A DNA stretch of 41,074 bases from Alphaproteobacteria bacterium (GTDB taxonomy: Bacteria > Pseudomonadota > Alphaproteobacteria > Rhodobacterales > Rhodobacteraceae), in assembly GCA_030432315.1 (NCBI GenBank), contig JAUIHM010000020.1:1-41074 (forward strand). The letters are read 5' to 3'. Shown here in pieces: positions 7,803-16,450 of this stretch. A program made the translations under genes and the position numbers. The notes beneath the pieces were generated by a model. That model had not been told where the DNA came from and searched no databases. It saw nothing but the letters and a program-made list of their open reading frames with translations. Numbering within the stretch: the stretch's first letter is position 1; the number at the start of each line of letters is the position of its first letter.

Positions 7803-9110
7803 CTAGGCCGCTCCGCCGCTCTGCCTGCGGCCACCATGGGCGCCCTGGCCATGGTTCGCGCCACCCGGACGGCCCTTGCTGCGCACCCGACGCGGCCGGT
7901 TGCCCGGTTTCGCGCCGGCGGGTTTGCCCGCACCGTTCTTGCCCGCTGGCGGCACTTCCGACGGCGCCCGCTGCACCGTCATGCCCTCCGGCAGGTCAAG
8001 CAACACCGGCTTCTGCCGCGTCAGCTTCTCGATGTCGCGCATATAGGGACGCTCGTCACCGGCCACGAAGGAAATCGACTTTCCGTCCGCCCCGGCCCGC
8101 GCGGTCCGACCGATCCGGTGCACATACTGCTCCGCCACGTTGGGGATCTCGAAATTGATGACGTGGCTGACCCCCGGCACGTCGACACCGCGCGCGGCAA
8201 TGTCGGTTGCAACCAGCACCTTGTTGTAGCCCGACTTGAACGCGGCCAGCGCTTTCTCGCGCTGCGGCTGGCTCTTGTTGCCGTGGATCGCGGCGGATTT
8301 GAACCCGGAAGCCTCCAGTTTCTTCACCACCCGGTCAGCCCCATGCTTGGTGCGGGTAAACACCAGCACCCGATCGATCTCTTCGGTCCGAAGCACATGA
8401 TGCAGCAGGTCCTGCTTCTCGCCTGCGGTGACAAAATAGGCCTGCTGCAGCACCCGCTCCGCGGTCGTCGACGGCGGTGCCACCGACACCTTCGCCGGAT
8501 CATTCAGGAACTGGGCGGCAAGCTGGGCAATCGCCGGCGGCATGGTCGCCGAGAAAAACAGTGTTTGCCGGCGGCGCGGCAGCAGCGGCACAATCCGGCG
8601 CAGCGCGTGAATGAAGCCGAGGTCCAGCATCTGGTCCGCCTCGTCGAGCACCAGCACCTCGACATTGTCGAGGTTCATCGCCTTGCGGTCGATCAGGTCG
8701 AGCAGCCGCCCCGGAGTCGCCACCAGCACATCCGTGCCGCGCTGCATCTGCTTGATGTGACGGTTGATGGTCACGCCGCCAAAAACGGTGCCCACCGACA
8801 GTTTGAGAAACTGGCCATAGGTCTTGAACGACTGGGCGATCTGCCCGGCCAACTCGCGGGTCGGCGCCAGAACCAGCACCCGCGTGCTCATTCGCGGCAG
8901 CGGACCCGGCGCCCGGCTCAGACGGTCGAGGATCGGCAGCGCGAAAGCCGCCGTCTTGCCGGTCCCGGTCTGGGCAATGCCCAGCAGGTCACGGCCCTGC
9001 AGAACCAGCGGGATCGCCTGGGACTGGATTGGGGTCGGGGTGGTATAGCCGGTCGCCTCGATCGCCTCGACAAGAGGCGCCGCCAGCGAGAGGTCGGAAA
9101 ATTTGGTCAT
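7803..9110 (-). CDS. rhlE: DEAD-box RNA helicase, RhlE type
   Basis: ATP-dependent RNA helicase of 435 residues. The Q motif (GYTTPTPIQSQ, 21-31), Walker A AQTGTGKT (46-53), PTRELAGQ (83-90), TPGR (132-135), DEAD (156-159) and SAT (187-189) mark the first RecA domain. ARGVDVPGVSHVINFE and HRIGRTARAG mark the second. From about residue 385 the chain becomes a low-complexity, Gly/Arg/Lys-rich tail, which is normal for RhlE and binds RNA. It usually acts in ribosome assembly and RNA turnover, often in the cold. The gene stands alone, with its own terminator downstream. Assignment to RhlE rather than another DEAD-box subgroup is likely but not certain. Confidence 0.9.
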   Translation of the reverse strand: MTKFSDLSLAAPLVEAIEATGYTTPTPIQSQAIPLVLQGRDLLGIAQTGTGKTAAFALPILDRLSRAPGPLPRMSTRVLVLAPTRELAGQIAQSFKTYGQFLKLSVGTVFGGVTINRHIKQMQRGTDVLVATPGRLLDLIDRKAMNLDNVEVLVLDEADQMLDLGFIHALRRIVPLLPRRRQTLFFSATMPPAIAQLAAQFLNDPAKVSVAPPSTTAERVLQQAYFVTAGEKQDLLHHVLRTEEIDRVLVFTRTKHGADRVVKKLEASGFKSAAIHGNKSQPQREKALAAFKSGYNKVLVATDIAARGVDVPGVSHVINFEIPNVAEQYVHRIGRTARAGADGKSISFVAGDERPYMRDIEKLTRQKPVLLDLPEGMTVQRAPSEVPPAGKNGAGKPAGAKPGNRPRRVRSKGRPGGANHGQGAHGGRRQSGGAA

Positions 9111-9633
9111 TGTCAGCCTTTACGGTCAGGATACACTCGCAACACCTTGCCGGACGGCAAAACGCTTCGGGCTCAAAGTGAGACGGCCCGCGTGAATCGA
9201 GACGTAGGAAAACGGAGCGTCAGTAGGATCGGGACCCATGGGCGGCACCGCCACCCTGCTTCACGCTGTCCCGTCCAACATCCCACCGGAATGCCGACGC
9301 CGTGCGGATATGACTGCTGCACTGCAAAATGTCAATGATGTTGCGTGACAATTCGCCACGACGCGCCGTCACATGCACCGGCACCGCTGCACGGGGGCAC
9401 TCGGGACCGGCACCCGTCGAACGGCGCCGGCAGCCCCGCGGGGCTGGTTTCAGCGAAATATCGCGCTTCCCTGCGCCGGTGCATGTCGGGATCGAACGCC
9501 ACCCGGAACATGCGGTAAACCAAGGTAAATGCATCAGGAAAACGCGGAGTAATCCGTGGATGCATTGCCAACCGGGAACCATTGCCTTGGGGCCAATAAA
9601 GTGAATACCCTGTAGCGGCGGGAGGGACACGGA
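9111..9633. other. 523-bp noncoding region between rhlE and fabI
   Basis: The two flanking genes are divergent, so both promoters should lie here. No open frame in it looks like a real gene: those present are arginine- and proline-rich, with no ribosome site. Two structures stand out: a 14-bp perfect inverted repeat TTGCCGGACGGCAA (9147-9160), 37 bp upstream of rhlE, and a hairpin at 9529-9565 in front of fabI. A weak -35/-10 pair (TTGCCT 9582-9587, TACCCT 9606-9611) precedes fabI by about 23 bp. The remainder shows nothing I can name. Confidence 0.5.
9529..9565 (+). other. Two-part hairpin upstream of fabI
   Basis: The outer arms ATGCATC and GATGCAT pair over 7 bp. After an asymmetric 7-base bulge (AGGAAAA), the inner arms CGCGGA and TCCGTG pair over 6 bp with one G-T and a 4-base loop (GTAA). 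It lies upstream of the weak fabI promoter, so it is either a DNA operator-like repeat or a structured RNA from an earlier start. Function unknown. Confidence 0.35.
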
Positions 9634-10467
9634 ATGACGACAGGTTTGATGACCGGCAAACGCGGCTTGATTATGGGTCTGGCCAACGAAAAATCCATCG
9701 CCTGGGGCATTTCACAGGCCTGCCATGCCGCGGGGGCCGAACTCGCCTTCACCTATCAGGGCGAAGCCCTTGGAAAACGTGTCATTCCGCTGGCGTCTTC
9801 ACTTGGTTCCGATATCGTCATCCCCTGCGACGTGTCCGACGAGAGCTCGATGGACCAGGCCTTCGCCGCCCTGTCGGAACGCTGGGACCGGCTGGATTTC
9901 CTGCTGCATGCCATCGGCTATTCCGACAAGCGCGAACTGCGCGGGTCCTACACCGAAAACACCACCGCCGCCAATTTCGCCCAGACCATGAACATCTCGG
10001 TCTATTCCTTCACCGCCGCCGTCCAGCGCGCCCTGCCGCTGATGACCGACGGCGGTTCCTGCGTCACCCTGACCTATTACGGCGCGGAAAAGGTCATGCC
10101 CCACTACAACGTCATGGGTGTCGCCAAGGCAGCGCTGGAGGCCTCGGTCAAATACATGGCGATGGACCTCGGACCGCGCGGCATCCGCGTCAACGGCCTC
10201 TCCGCCGGACCGATGAAAACCCTCGCCGCCTCCGGCATAGGCGACTTCCGCTACATCCTGAAATGGAACGAATTCAACGCGCCGCTGCGCCGCAACGTTA
10301 CCGCCCAGGACATCGGCAACGCCGGTCTCTACCTGCTCTCGGACCTCTCGTCCGGCGTCACCGGCGAAACCCATCACGTCGATGCCGGGTACCACGTCGT
10401 CGGCATGAAGGCCGAGGGTGCGCCGGACATCGACGTGCACACCGGCCGAAAACCCGCCGAAGGATAG
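9634..10467 (+). CDS. fabI: Enoyl-[acyl-carrier-protein] reductase, FabI type
   Basis: Reduces the trans-2-enoyl-ACP double bond in the last step of each fatty acid elongation round, using NADH. At 277 residues it is a normal FabI. The nucleotide fold opens RGLIMGLANEKSIAWGI (10-26), which is diagnostic of FabI within the short-chain dehydrogenases. The catalytic pair is Tyr158 and Lys165 in YNVMGVAK, with Tyr148 of TYYG before it. NGLSAGPMKTLAASGI is the substrate-loop region; its GPMKT differs slightly from the commoner GPIRT. The start follows GGGAGGGACACGGA. It is transcribed to the right, and the sulfotransferase gene begins 10 bp after it, so the two are likely co-transcribed. Confidence 0.95.
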   Translation: MTTGLMTGKRGLIMGLANEKSIAWGISQACHAAGAELAFTYQGEALGKRVIPLASSLGSDIVIPCDVSDESSMDQAFAALSERWDRLDFLLHAIGYSDKRELRGSYTENTTAANFAQTMNISVYSFTAAVQRALPLMTDGGSCVTLTYYGAEKVMPHYNVMGVAKAALEASVKYMAMDLGPRGIRVNGLSAGPMKTLAASGIGDFRYILKWNEFNAPLRRNVTAQDIGNAGLYLLSDLSSGVTGETHHVDAGYHVVGMKAEGAPDIDVHTGRKPAEG

Positions 10468-10477
10468 CCGAACCGCC

Positions 10478-11374
10478 ATGCCCCCTGCCGCGCAGATGCT
10501 TGCCCCCGCGGCGCGTTCCTATCGCGGAGCGATCACCAGACCCGACCGCTGGACAACCTGGGCCCCGAGGCCGGGCGACATTCTCGTCTGCACGCCCCCC
10601 AAGAGCGGCACGACCTGGACCCAGACCATCCTCTCGATGCTGGTTCACGGCGGGCCCGACCTGCCGGGCAAACTGCCGGTCCTGTCGCCCTGGATCGATG
10701 CCGACCTCGGCGTCCCGGCCGACGAGGTCTCCGCCGCACTCGCCGCCCAGCCAGGACGGCGCGTCGTCAAGACCCACACCCCGGCCGACGGTTTCCCGGT
10801 CTGGCAGGACGTGACGGTGATCGCGGTCTACCGCCATCCGCTGGACGTGTTCTTCTCGCTGCGAAGCCACATCGCCAACCGTTCGGGTCCGACCGGCGAC
10901 AACCCCGTCGCCTGGCCACTTCCGGATGCAATCCGCGCGTTTGTCGCCAATGGCGCGGATCTGCGCGATTTCGACCGCGACTGCCTCGCGAACCTGGCGC
11001 TGCACCACGAACAGACCGTCCTTTCAGGCAGGCTGCCGGAACTCAGGCCGTTTCACTATGCCGACATGCTCAGGAACCCGCGCCATGCGGTCGCCGGTCT
11101 GGCGGCCGCCGCCGGAATCGATGCGGACGCGGCTTTGATCGACGCGGTGACCCAGGCCACCGCCTTCAGCGCAATGAAGGCAAAAGCCGCCGACTACGCA
11201 CCCGTGGGTGGCACCGGTTTCTGGAAATCCGACGCGAACTTCTTCGACTCGGCCAGTTCGGAAAAATGGACCGGAAAGCTCACCCAGGACGACATCGCGC
11301 TTTATGAGGAAAGGCTCGCCGCCCTGATCCAGGACACCGAAGCACGCTCCTGGCTGGAGCACGGCGACGGATAA
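10478..11374 (+). CDS. PAPS-dependent sulfotransferase family protein
   Basis: Transfers a sulfuryl group from PAPS to a hydroxyl or amine; 298 residues, the usual length of cytosolic (SULT-like) sulfotransferases. The 5'-phosphosulfate loop is CTPPKSGTTWTQT (38-50). His100 in VVKTHTP matches the catalytic base, and VYRHPLDVFFSL (118-129) is the 3'-phosphate motif. The C-terminal KADYAPVGGTGFWK region resembles the GxxGxWK end motif. The ATG at 10478 was chosen over a start 60 bp upstream inside fabI because it leaves the PAPS loop at the normal distance and follows AAGGAT. There is no signal peptide. A lipid or small-molecule acceptor is possible given the fabI linkage, but that is speculative. 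Confidence 0.9.
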   Translation: MPPAAQMLAPAARSYRGAITRPDRWTTWAPRPGDILVCTPPKSGTTWTQTILSMLVHGGPDLPGKLPVLSPWIDADLGVPADEVSAALAAQPGRRVVKTHTPADGFPVWQDVTVIAVYRHPLDVFFSLRSHIANRSGPTGDNPVAWPLPDAIRAFVANGADLRDFDRDCLANLALHHEQTVLSGRLPELRPFHYADMLRNPRHAVAGLAAAAGIDADAALIDAVTQATAFSAMKAKAADYAPVGGTGFWKSDANFFDSASSEKWTGKLTQDDIALYEERLAALIQDTEARSWLEHGDG

Positions 11375-11476
11375 GGGCCGCCCGCACCCGCGCCTCCGAC
11401 GAATTCTCCACCCGCCGCGCCCGCCGGGTATTCTCGCAGTCAAACACGCCGGACCGATGCCAATCTCCAACCTGCC

Positions 11477-12013
11477 TCAGGCGCCGGCTGACCGCCGCTT
11501 TCCGGCCGGATAATGGATCGTATTGCAAAACCGCACCGGCACCGGACCCGGATTGCGATACCCGTGCGGCTGATCCGCCGCGAATCTCACGCCCTCTCCG
11601 ACCCGGCAGCGCTGCCAAACCCCCGCCACACCGATCTCCACTTCCCCCGACCCGGCAAACACATCCTCGACCACACCGCCGGCATGAGCCTCCGACCGGT
11701 GCTCCCATCCCGGCCCCAGGGTGATCTCGAACGTCTCCGTGCCAAATGCCGGGTCAAATGCAAACACCGTGCGATAGGCAAATCCGCCCTCGACCCGCCC
11801 CGCCTCCACCGGCCCCTCGACAAAGGCCGACAGCGGCAGCTCCAGCCCCCGCGCCAGCTTCCACAGCGTGGCAATCGTCGGCGAGGACTCCCCCCGCTCC
11901 ACCTGGCCCAGCATTGCCTTGCTGACCCCGCTCAACGCCGCCAGCCCGGACAGGCTCAGCCCCCGCGCTGCCCGTATCGCCCGCAGGTTGGTCCCCACAA
12001 CATCCTCTTGCAT
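11477..12013 (-). CDS. XRE-family regulator with C-terminal cupin domain
   Basis: Transcription factor of 178 residues, typical of the HTH-cupin group. The helix-turn-helix covers about residues 8-63 (NLRAIRAARGLSLSGLAALS, then SKAMLGQVERGESSPTIATL). The single-strand beta cupin follows at about 80-165, with FEITLGPGWEHRSEAHAGGV and DQPHGYRNPG carrying the usual His positions for a metal or ligand. It is divergent from the BenE-type transporter, with a 69-bp gap holding a perfect palindrome. The simplest reading is that it controls the transporter and itself in response to the transported compound. That link is inferred from layout. Confidence 0.92.
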   Translation of the reverse strand: MQEDVVGTNLRAIRAARGLSLSGLAALSGVSKAMLGQVERGESSPTIATLWKLARGLELPLSAFVEGPVEAGRVEGGFAYRTVFAFDPAFGTETFEITLGPGWEHRSEAHAGGVVEDVFAGSGEVEIGVAGVWQRCRVGEGVRFAADQPHGYRNPGPVPVRFCNTIHYPAGKRRSAGA

Positions 12014-12032
12014 CTGCCTCCAGATCCGCTAT

Positions 12033-12048
12033 GTGCGTTATAACGCAC
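12033..12048. promoter_or_regulatory. Perfect 16-bp palindrome, likely XRE-cupin operator
   Basis: GTGCGTTATAACGCAC sits in the 69-bp gap between the divergent regulator (start 12013) and transporter (start 12083). Its centre GTTATAAC is self-complementary, so a -10-like TATAAC occurs on both strands. This fits a site whose occupation would shut both promoters. Confidence 0.75.
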
Positions 12049-12082
12049 GATACCACAGCCCAAGCGCAGATCAAGGCCGCCC

Positions 12083-13237
12083 ATGCCCCTGAAACTCTCC
12101 CACGTCGTCGCCGGGTTTGTCGCGGTCCTCGTCGGCTACACCAGTTCCGTCGCCATCATCTTCCAGGCCGCCGAAAGCCTCGGCGCGTCCGGGGTCGAGG
12201 CCAATTCCTGGATGCTCGCCCTCGGCCTGGGCATGGGGATCAGCGGCCTGCTCCTCTCGATCCGTTTCCGAATGCCGATTCTTACTGCCTGGTCCACCCC
12301 CGGCGCGGCGCTGCTCGCCTTCGGCACCGAGGGCGTCACCCTGGCTGAAGCGACCGGCGCCTTCCTCTTCTGCGCCCTGCTGCTGATCCTGACCGGCGTC
12401 ACCGGCTGGTTCAACCGCCTGACCAGGATGATCCCCGCGCCGCTGGCCTCCGCCATGCTCGCCGGCATCCTGTTCCGGTTCGGCCTCGGCATCTTCACCT
12501 CAATTCCCGAACGACCCGCCCTCGTTCTGTCGATGTGCACCCTCTACCTGATCGGCAAACGCTGGTTCGGCCGCTTCACCATTCCCGCCGTGCTCGCCTG
12601 GGGTATTGCCTTCGCCATCTTCACCGGCGCAATCGCCCCCGGCTCCCTGCCACCCCTCGAACTCGCCAAACCGGAATTCGTCATGCCCGCCTGGTCTCTC
12701 CAGGTCCTGCTCGGCGTCGGCCTGCCGCTCTGGATCGTCACCATGACCTCGCAGAACATGCCCGGAACCGTCGTGCTGCGCGAGGCCGGCTACACGCCGC
12801 CGGTCAACGCCGCGCTCACCGTCACCGGCCTGACCACCCTCATCCTTGCGCCGTTCGGCGGCTACGCCTTCAACCTCGCGGCGATCACCATGGCGATCTG
12901 CACCGGTCCCGACGCCGATCCCAACCCGACCACCCGCTACAGGGCCGCCATCGTCGCCGGCATCCTCTACTGCCTCGTCGGCCTGTTCGGCGCGACGGTG
13001 GTCAGCCTGTTCCAGATCGCCCCGCGCGAACTCGTCCTCACCATCTCCGGCCTCGCGCTGCTCGGCGCCATCGCCTCCAGCCTGAACACCGCCATCAGCG
13101 ACACGCAGAGCCGCGAGCCGGCGCTGATCACCTTCATGACCACCGCCTCCGGTCTCACCCTCTTCAATATCGGCGCCCCGTTCTGGGGCCTCGTCTTCGG
13201 CCTGGTCGCCGCCGCCCTGCTGCGCGCGCGACATTAA
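12083..13237 (+). CDS. benE: BenE-family benzoate/H+ symporter-like transporter
   Basis: Inner-membrane transporter of 384 residues, very hydrophobic, with about 11-12 membrane helices. The family pattern is clear: GFVAVLVGYTSSVAIIFQAA near the start, MPILTAWSTPGAALLAF (about 74-90), and the conserved TMTSQNMPGTVVLREAGYTPP at about 222-242. It ends FWGLVFGLVAAALLRARH. BenE proteins move benzoate and related aromatic acids with protons, but many homologues are uncharacterised and no benzoate catabolism genes are near. It is paired with the divergent XRE-cupin regulator and has no downstream partner. The family is certain; the substrate is not. Confidence 0.9.
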   Translation: MPLKLSHVVAGFVAVLVGYTSSVAIIFQAAESLGASGVEANSWMLALGLGMGISGLLLSIRFRMPILTAWSTPGAALLAFGTEGVTLAEATGAFLFCALLLILTGVTGWFNRLTRMIPAPLASAMLAGILFRFGLGIFTSIPERPALVLSMCTLYLIGKRWFGRFTIPAVLAWGIAFAIFTGAIAPGSLPPLELAKPEFVMPAWSLQVLLGVGLPLWIVTMTSQNMPGTVVLREAGYTPPVNAALTVTGLTTLILAPFGGYAFNLAAITMAICTGPDADPNPTTRYRAAIVAGILYCLVGLFGATVVSLFQIAPRELVLTISGLALLGAIASSLNTAISDTQSREPALITFMTTASGLTLFNIGAPFWGLVFGLVAAALLRARH

Positions 13238-13365
13238 GGATTCAGGGTCCCGCGCCCGGTGAAACCCACGTCACGGAACCCCGAACGCAGACCAGGCGGG
13301 AGCCATCGCCCGCCAGGCGGACAAAGCAGGCATTCCACACTTCGTTTTGAAAGCCCGCGCAACTG

Positions 13366-14583
13366 TTAACTGCCGACCCTCAGAAACGACAGCAGCCGGC
13401 CAAGCGATACCTGCGGAATGGCAATCAATATCAGGAATGCCGACAACAGGGCGGCGCACAGGAAAGCGAGCGCGATCGCATGGACGGGCCCATCCGCCGC
13501 ACGTTCGACAGCGGTGGCGAATACGAAGGCCACGACACTCGAGAGCGACGCAATGATTGAAGAACTGAGACCCGCCAGGTCTCCTAACGGACGCATTGCG
13601 AATGCGTTGAGATTGCCGAACAACAGGCCAAGGGAAAAGAAGCCGAACCATGCCAGCCCGAGCAGCAGCGCCAGAGGGGGATGGCCGTCCGTGAGCGCCG
13701 CAGCAATGAGCAGCGCCGCCCCGGACATGCCAAGAAAAACGAGGCCGGCCATGATGGGAGCCTCCATGCCGGTGCGGCGTACAAAACGCACATTCAGAAG
13801 TAATGCGACCCCGGTTCCCGTTGCAAGCAGTGCGAAAAACAGGGGCATCGACGCCGCCCGGTCATAAACCGTACCGAACAAATCCGCCACGACCGCGAAA
13901 TAGGTCAGTTGCGCGCCAAAAACAAAGCCGGTGGCAATCACGACCGGGGTGACGTCCTTTCGCCGCAGCACCGCCTTTGAATTCGTCTTCAGCCGTCCGA
14001 ACCGGAACGGTATGCGTTTCTCCCTTGGCAGCGTTTCTGGATGTCTCAGCCAAAGCCACCCGCCAAGCCCAAGCGCCAATCCAAAATAACCCCAGAAGAC
14101 GCCCCGCCAACCGCCTGCTGCAGTAATGACCGCACCGATCGCGGGCGCTATCATCGGAACAAGGAGCAACAGGGTGAAAATAACGGACATGACCTGAGCC
14201 ATTTCTGTTCCCGCATAGCGATCCCGGATCATCGCCCGCGTTCCGATCTTTGGCCCAGCCACGCCAACGCCCTGGAAAAAGCGGCCTGCAACAACAGCCC
14301 CGAGACTGTCGGCAGTGGCCGCCAAAACCGTGCCCGCGACAAAAACCGTCAGCCCCGCGACCACCGCCGGGCGCCTCCCCACCGCATCGCTCATCGGTCC
14401 GATGATCAGTTCACCAAATGCCATCCCAAACACAAACACCGTGATGATCTGGGGGGTGAAAAACGGGGGCGATGCGCCAAGCTCCGTCTCCATCAGGAGC
14501 ATCGCGGGAAGCACCGCGTCAATTGCCAGGGCAGTCATCGCCGTAAGCGCAACGTACAGGGAAAAGCGTTCAATATTGTGCAC
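13366..14583 (-). CDS. MFS multidrug exporter, Bcr/CflA family
   Basis: Proton-driven drug exporter of 405 residues with twelve predicted membrane helices. The DHA1 pattern is seen in LYVALTAMTALAIDAVLPAM, where the acidic residue in helix 1 follows AI, and in motif A, GELIIGPMSDAVGRRPAVV, in the loop between helices 2 and 3. GRFFQGVGVAGPKIGTRAMI is the helix-4 signature; Bcr/CflA members usually show QGxGAAA here. Base composition looks slightly less GC-biased at the third position than in neighbouring genes. It lies alone, convergent with the transporter gene to its left. The substrate is unknown. Confidence 0.88.
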   Translation of the reverse strand: MHNIERFSLYVALTAMTALAIDAVLPAMLLMETELGASPPFFTPQIITVFVFGMAFGELIIGPMSDAVGRRPAVVAGLTVFVAGTVLAATADSLGAVVAGRFFQGVGVAGPKIGTRAMIRDRYAGTEMAQVMSVIFTLLLLVPMIAPAIGAVITAAGGWRGVFWGYFGLALGLGGWLWLRHPETLPREKRIPFRFGRLKTNSKAVLRRKDVTPVVIATGFVFGAQLTYFAVVADLFGTVYDRAASMPLFFALLATGTGVALLLNVRFVRRTGMEAPIMAGLVFLGMSGAALLIAAALTDGHPPLALLLGLAWFGFFSLGLLFGNLNAFAMRPLGDLAGLSSSIIASLSSVVAFVFATAVERAADGPVHAIALAFLCAALLSAFLILIAIPQVSLGRLLSFLRVGS

Positions 14584-14766
14584 CGGTCAACTCCGCGGGC
14601 TGCTCACGGCCTGGAACCGACCTGTGCGACGCTTACCGGTCATTCGGGAAAATTGCAGCATCGAACAGCAGCGGCTGAGAGCGGCCATCGAAATATCTCA
14701 TTCCGCTGGCCGCGGAAACAACATACCGGCACCGCGGCAATTACCTCCGTGTCACATGCCGGGCGC

Positions 14767-16275
14767 CTAAGGTGCCCCGATCCCCAACCGGTCGAACGCC
14801 TCCGGTGGCGCATCACAGGCTGCCATCAGCTCCGCCATGATCCGCGTCATCCGCGCTTCCAGGGCCGCATCCTCCAGCGGTTCCACCTGACCCGGGTCGG
14901 TCAGCAGATCGAACAGCCGCGTCTCCGATTCCAGCAGCACCCCCGGCCCGTAGCTCGCATTCATCGGTGAAGTTTCAATCACCGGCACCTTCAGCAGCTT
15001 CGCCCCCTGGGTGAAGGAAAACCCGTCCGACAGCGTCGCCCCGGCCAGTTCCTCCGGCGTGAACATGGCAAAAATATGCGTCGGCATCAGCGTATACTGG
15101 TAAATCTCCTGGGTCTTCATGTCCGGCGGATAGCGGTGGTAGGTGTACCGCCCGTCCGCCACGTTCACCGCCGCACCGAAATAGCCGAACAGCGCCGCCT
15201 CGCGCCGCGCCTGCCCGGCAAGCTGCGCCGCCAGCGACATGCCCATGCAGTGCTCCATCGGCTGCTGACCGAACAGATCACAGAACGTCGCCGGCAGGTC
15301 GATCATCTGCGTCACCGCATCGCAGCGCGTCCCGGGTGCCGGCGCGCGCGGATCGTGGAAAAACAGCGGAATGCGGGCGATCTCCTCATACATGGTCATG
15401 CGGTTCTTGGCCCAGAAATCGTGCTCGCCGAGCAGGAACCCGTGATCCGTACCCACCACCAGCGCCGTATCCTCCCACATGTCATGTTCATCGAAGAAAT
15501 CCAGCACCCGCCCCAGATGCCGGTCGCACATCCTGGCCAGCGCGTAGTAGTTCTCCCGCAACTCCTCCGCTTCCTCCGGCAGTTCGTCCACCCGCCCGTA
15601 GGTCGGCCAGTCCCGCGTGCCCTGGTTCCATTCCGGCTTTGAGCGGTAATGCCGGGGCACCTGAAACGGCTCGTGCGGATCGAACGTCTCGATCTGCAGG
15701 TACCAGTTGTCCGCCTCCCGGTTCTCCTCCAGAAACGCAATCCCGGCATCGAACACCTTTGTCGACGGAAAATCCGCCTCCCCGACAATCGCCGTCCGGT
15801 TCAGAATCGCCTGCGCCTGGTAGTTTCGCCGGGCGTGTGACACCTGCGCCGGGTGATACGCCCCCGACAGCGCCTGCCAGTCCGGCGCCACCTTCGCCTG
15901 CCAGCGGTCCCCTTCCTGGCCCCGGACGAAGTCATAGCTGTCGTACCGGTTGTGATAGGTCGCCCCGCCATCCTCGAAATAGTGAAAATGATCCGTCACC
16001 AGGTGGCTGTAGACATTGCCGGTCCGGTGCAGGTGATCGGGAAACGCCTGGTCGAACGGCTCCAGCGGCCCCCAGGACCGGTGCAGGAACCCCAGCCGCC
16101 CGGTCATCAGATCCCGCCGCGCCGGGGCACAGGGCATCGAACCGATGTAGTGACTGTCGAAGGTCACCGACCGCGCCGCCAGCCGGGCGAAATTCGGCGT
16201 TTCGATCCGTGTGCCGCCATACGGCGTCAGCGCCCTGCGGTTCAGGGAATCGAACATCACAAATACGGTCTTCAT
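14767..16275 (-). CDS. Type I (formylglycine-dependent) sulfatase
   Basis: Hydrolyses a sulfate ester. 502 residues from the ATG at 16275, which follows a strong GGGAGGAAAGGC; an upstream extension of 55 codons looks like noncoding sequence. Metal ligands begin at VMFDSLNRR (Asp9). The active-site motif is CAPARRDLMTGR (49-60): Cys49 is the residue converted to formylglycine, with Pro51 and Arg53 conserved. VVGTDHGFLLGEHDFWAK carries the second set of metal and substrate residues. No signal peptide is present, so it should act in the cytoplasm. The maturing enzyme (FGE or anSME) is not in this window. A divergent phosphoribosyltransferase lies upstream. Substrate unknown. Confidence 0.93.
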   Translation of the reverse strand: MKTVFVMFDSLNRRALTPYGGTRIETPNFARLAARSVTFDSHYIGSMPCAPARRDLMTGRLGFLHRSWGPLEPFDQAFPDHLHRTGNVYSHLVTDHFHYFEDGGATYHNRYDSYDFVRGQEGDRWQAKVAPDWQALSGAYHPAQVSHARRNYQAQAILNRTAIVGEADFPSTKVFDAGIAFLEENREADNWYLQIETFDPHEPFQVPRHYRSKPEWNQGTRDWPTYGRVDELPEEAEELRENYYALARMCDRHLGRVLDFFDEHDMWEDTALVVGTDHGFLLGEHDFWAKNRMTMYEEIARIPLFFHDPRAPAPGTRCDAVTQMIDLPATFCDLFGQQPMEHCMGMSLAAQLAGQARREAALFGYFGAAVNVADGRYTYHRYPPDMKTQEIYQYTLMPTHIFAMFTPEELAGATLSDGFSFTQGAKLLKVPVIETSPMNASYGPGVLLESETRLFDLLTDPGQVEPLEDAALEARMTRIMAELMAACDAPPEAFDRLGIGAP

Positions 16276-16450
16276 GCCTTTCCTCCCGGTTTTTGCCGAT
16301 CCTGACGCGGCAGGCCGCTGCTGGCAACCACCCGCATGCCGCCGCCGCTTCCGTTGATATGGACGCGCCCCCGACGCCGCTGTATGGTCCGGCCACGTCG
16401 GACCCGGCCCGCCGGGGAGACGCGCAGCACAAGCAAACACTGGAACGCCG

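Noticed and set aside
9220-9630. 136-residue minus-strand open frame in the rhlE-fabI gap
   Set aside because: No ribosome site or family features, Cys/Arg/Pro-rich, and it would run across the likely fabI promoter.
13295-13314. Hairpin GGCGGG-8-CCCGCC after the BenE gene
   Set aside because: Short stem and no T-run on either strand; chance hairpins of this size are frequent at this GC content.
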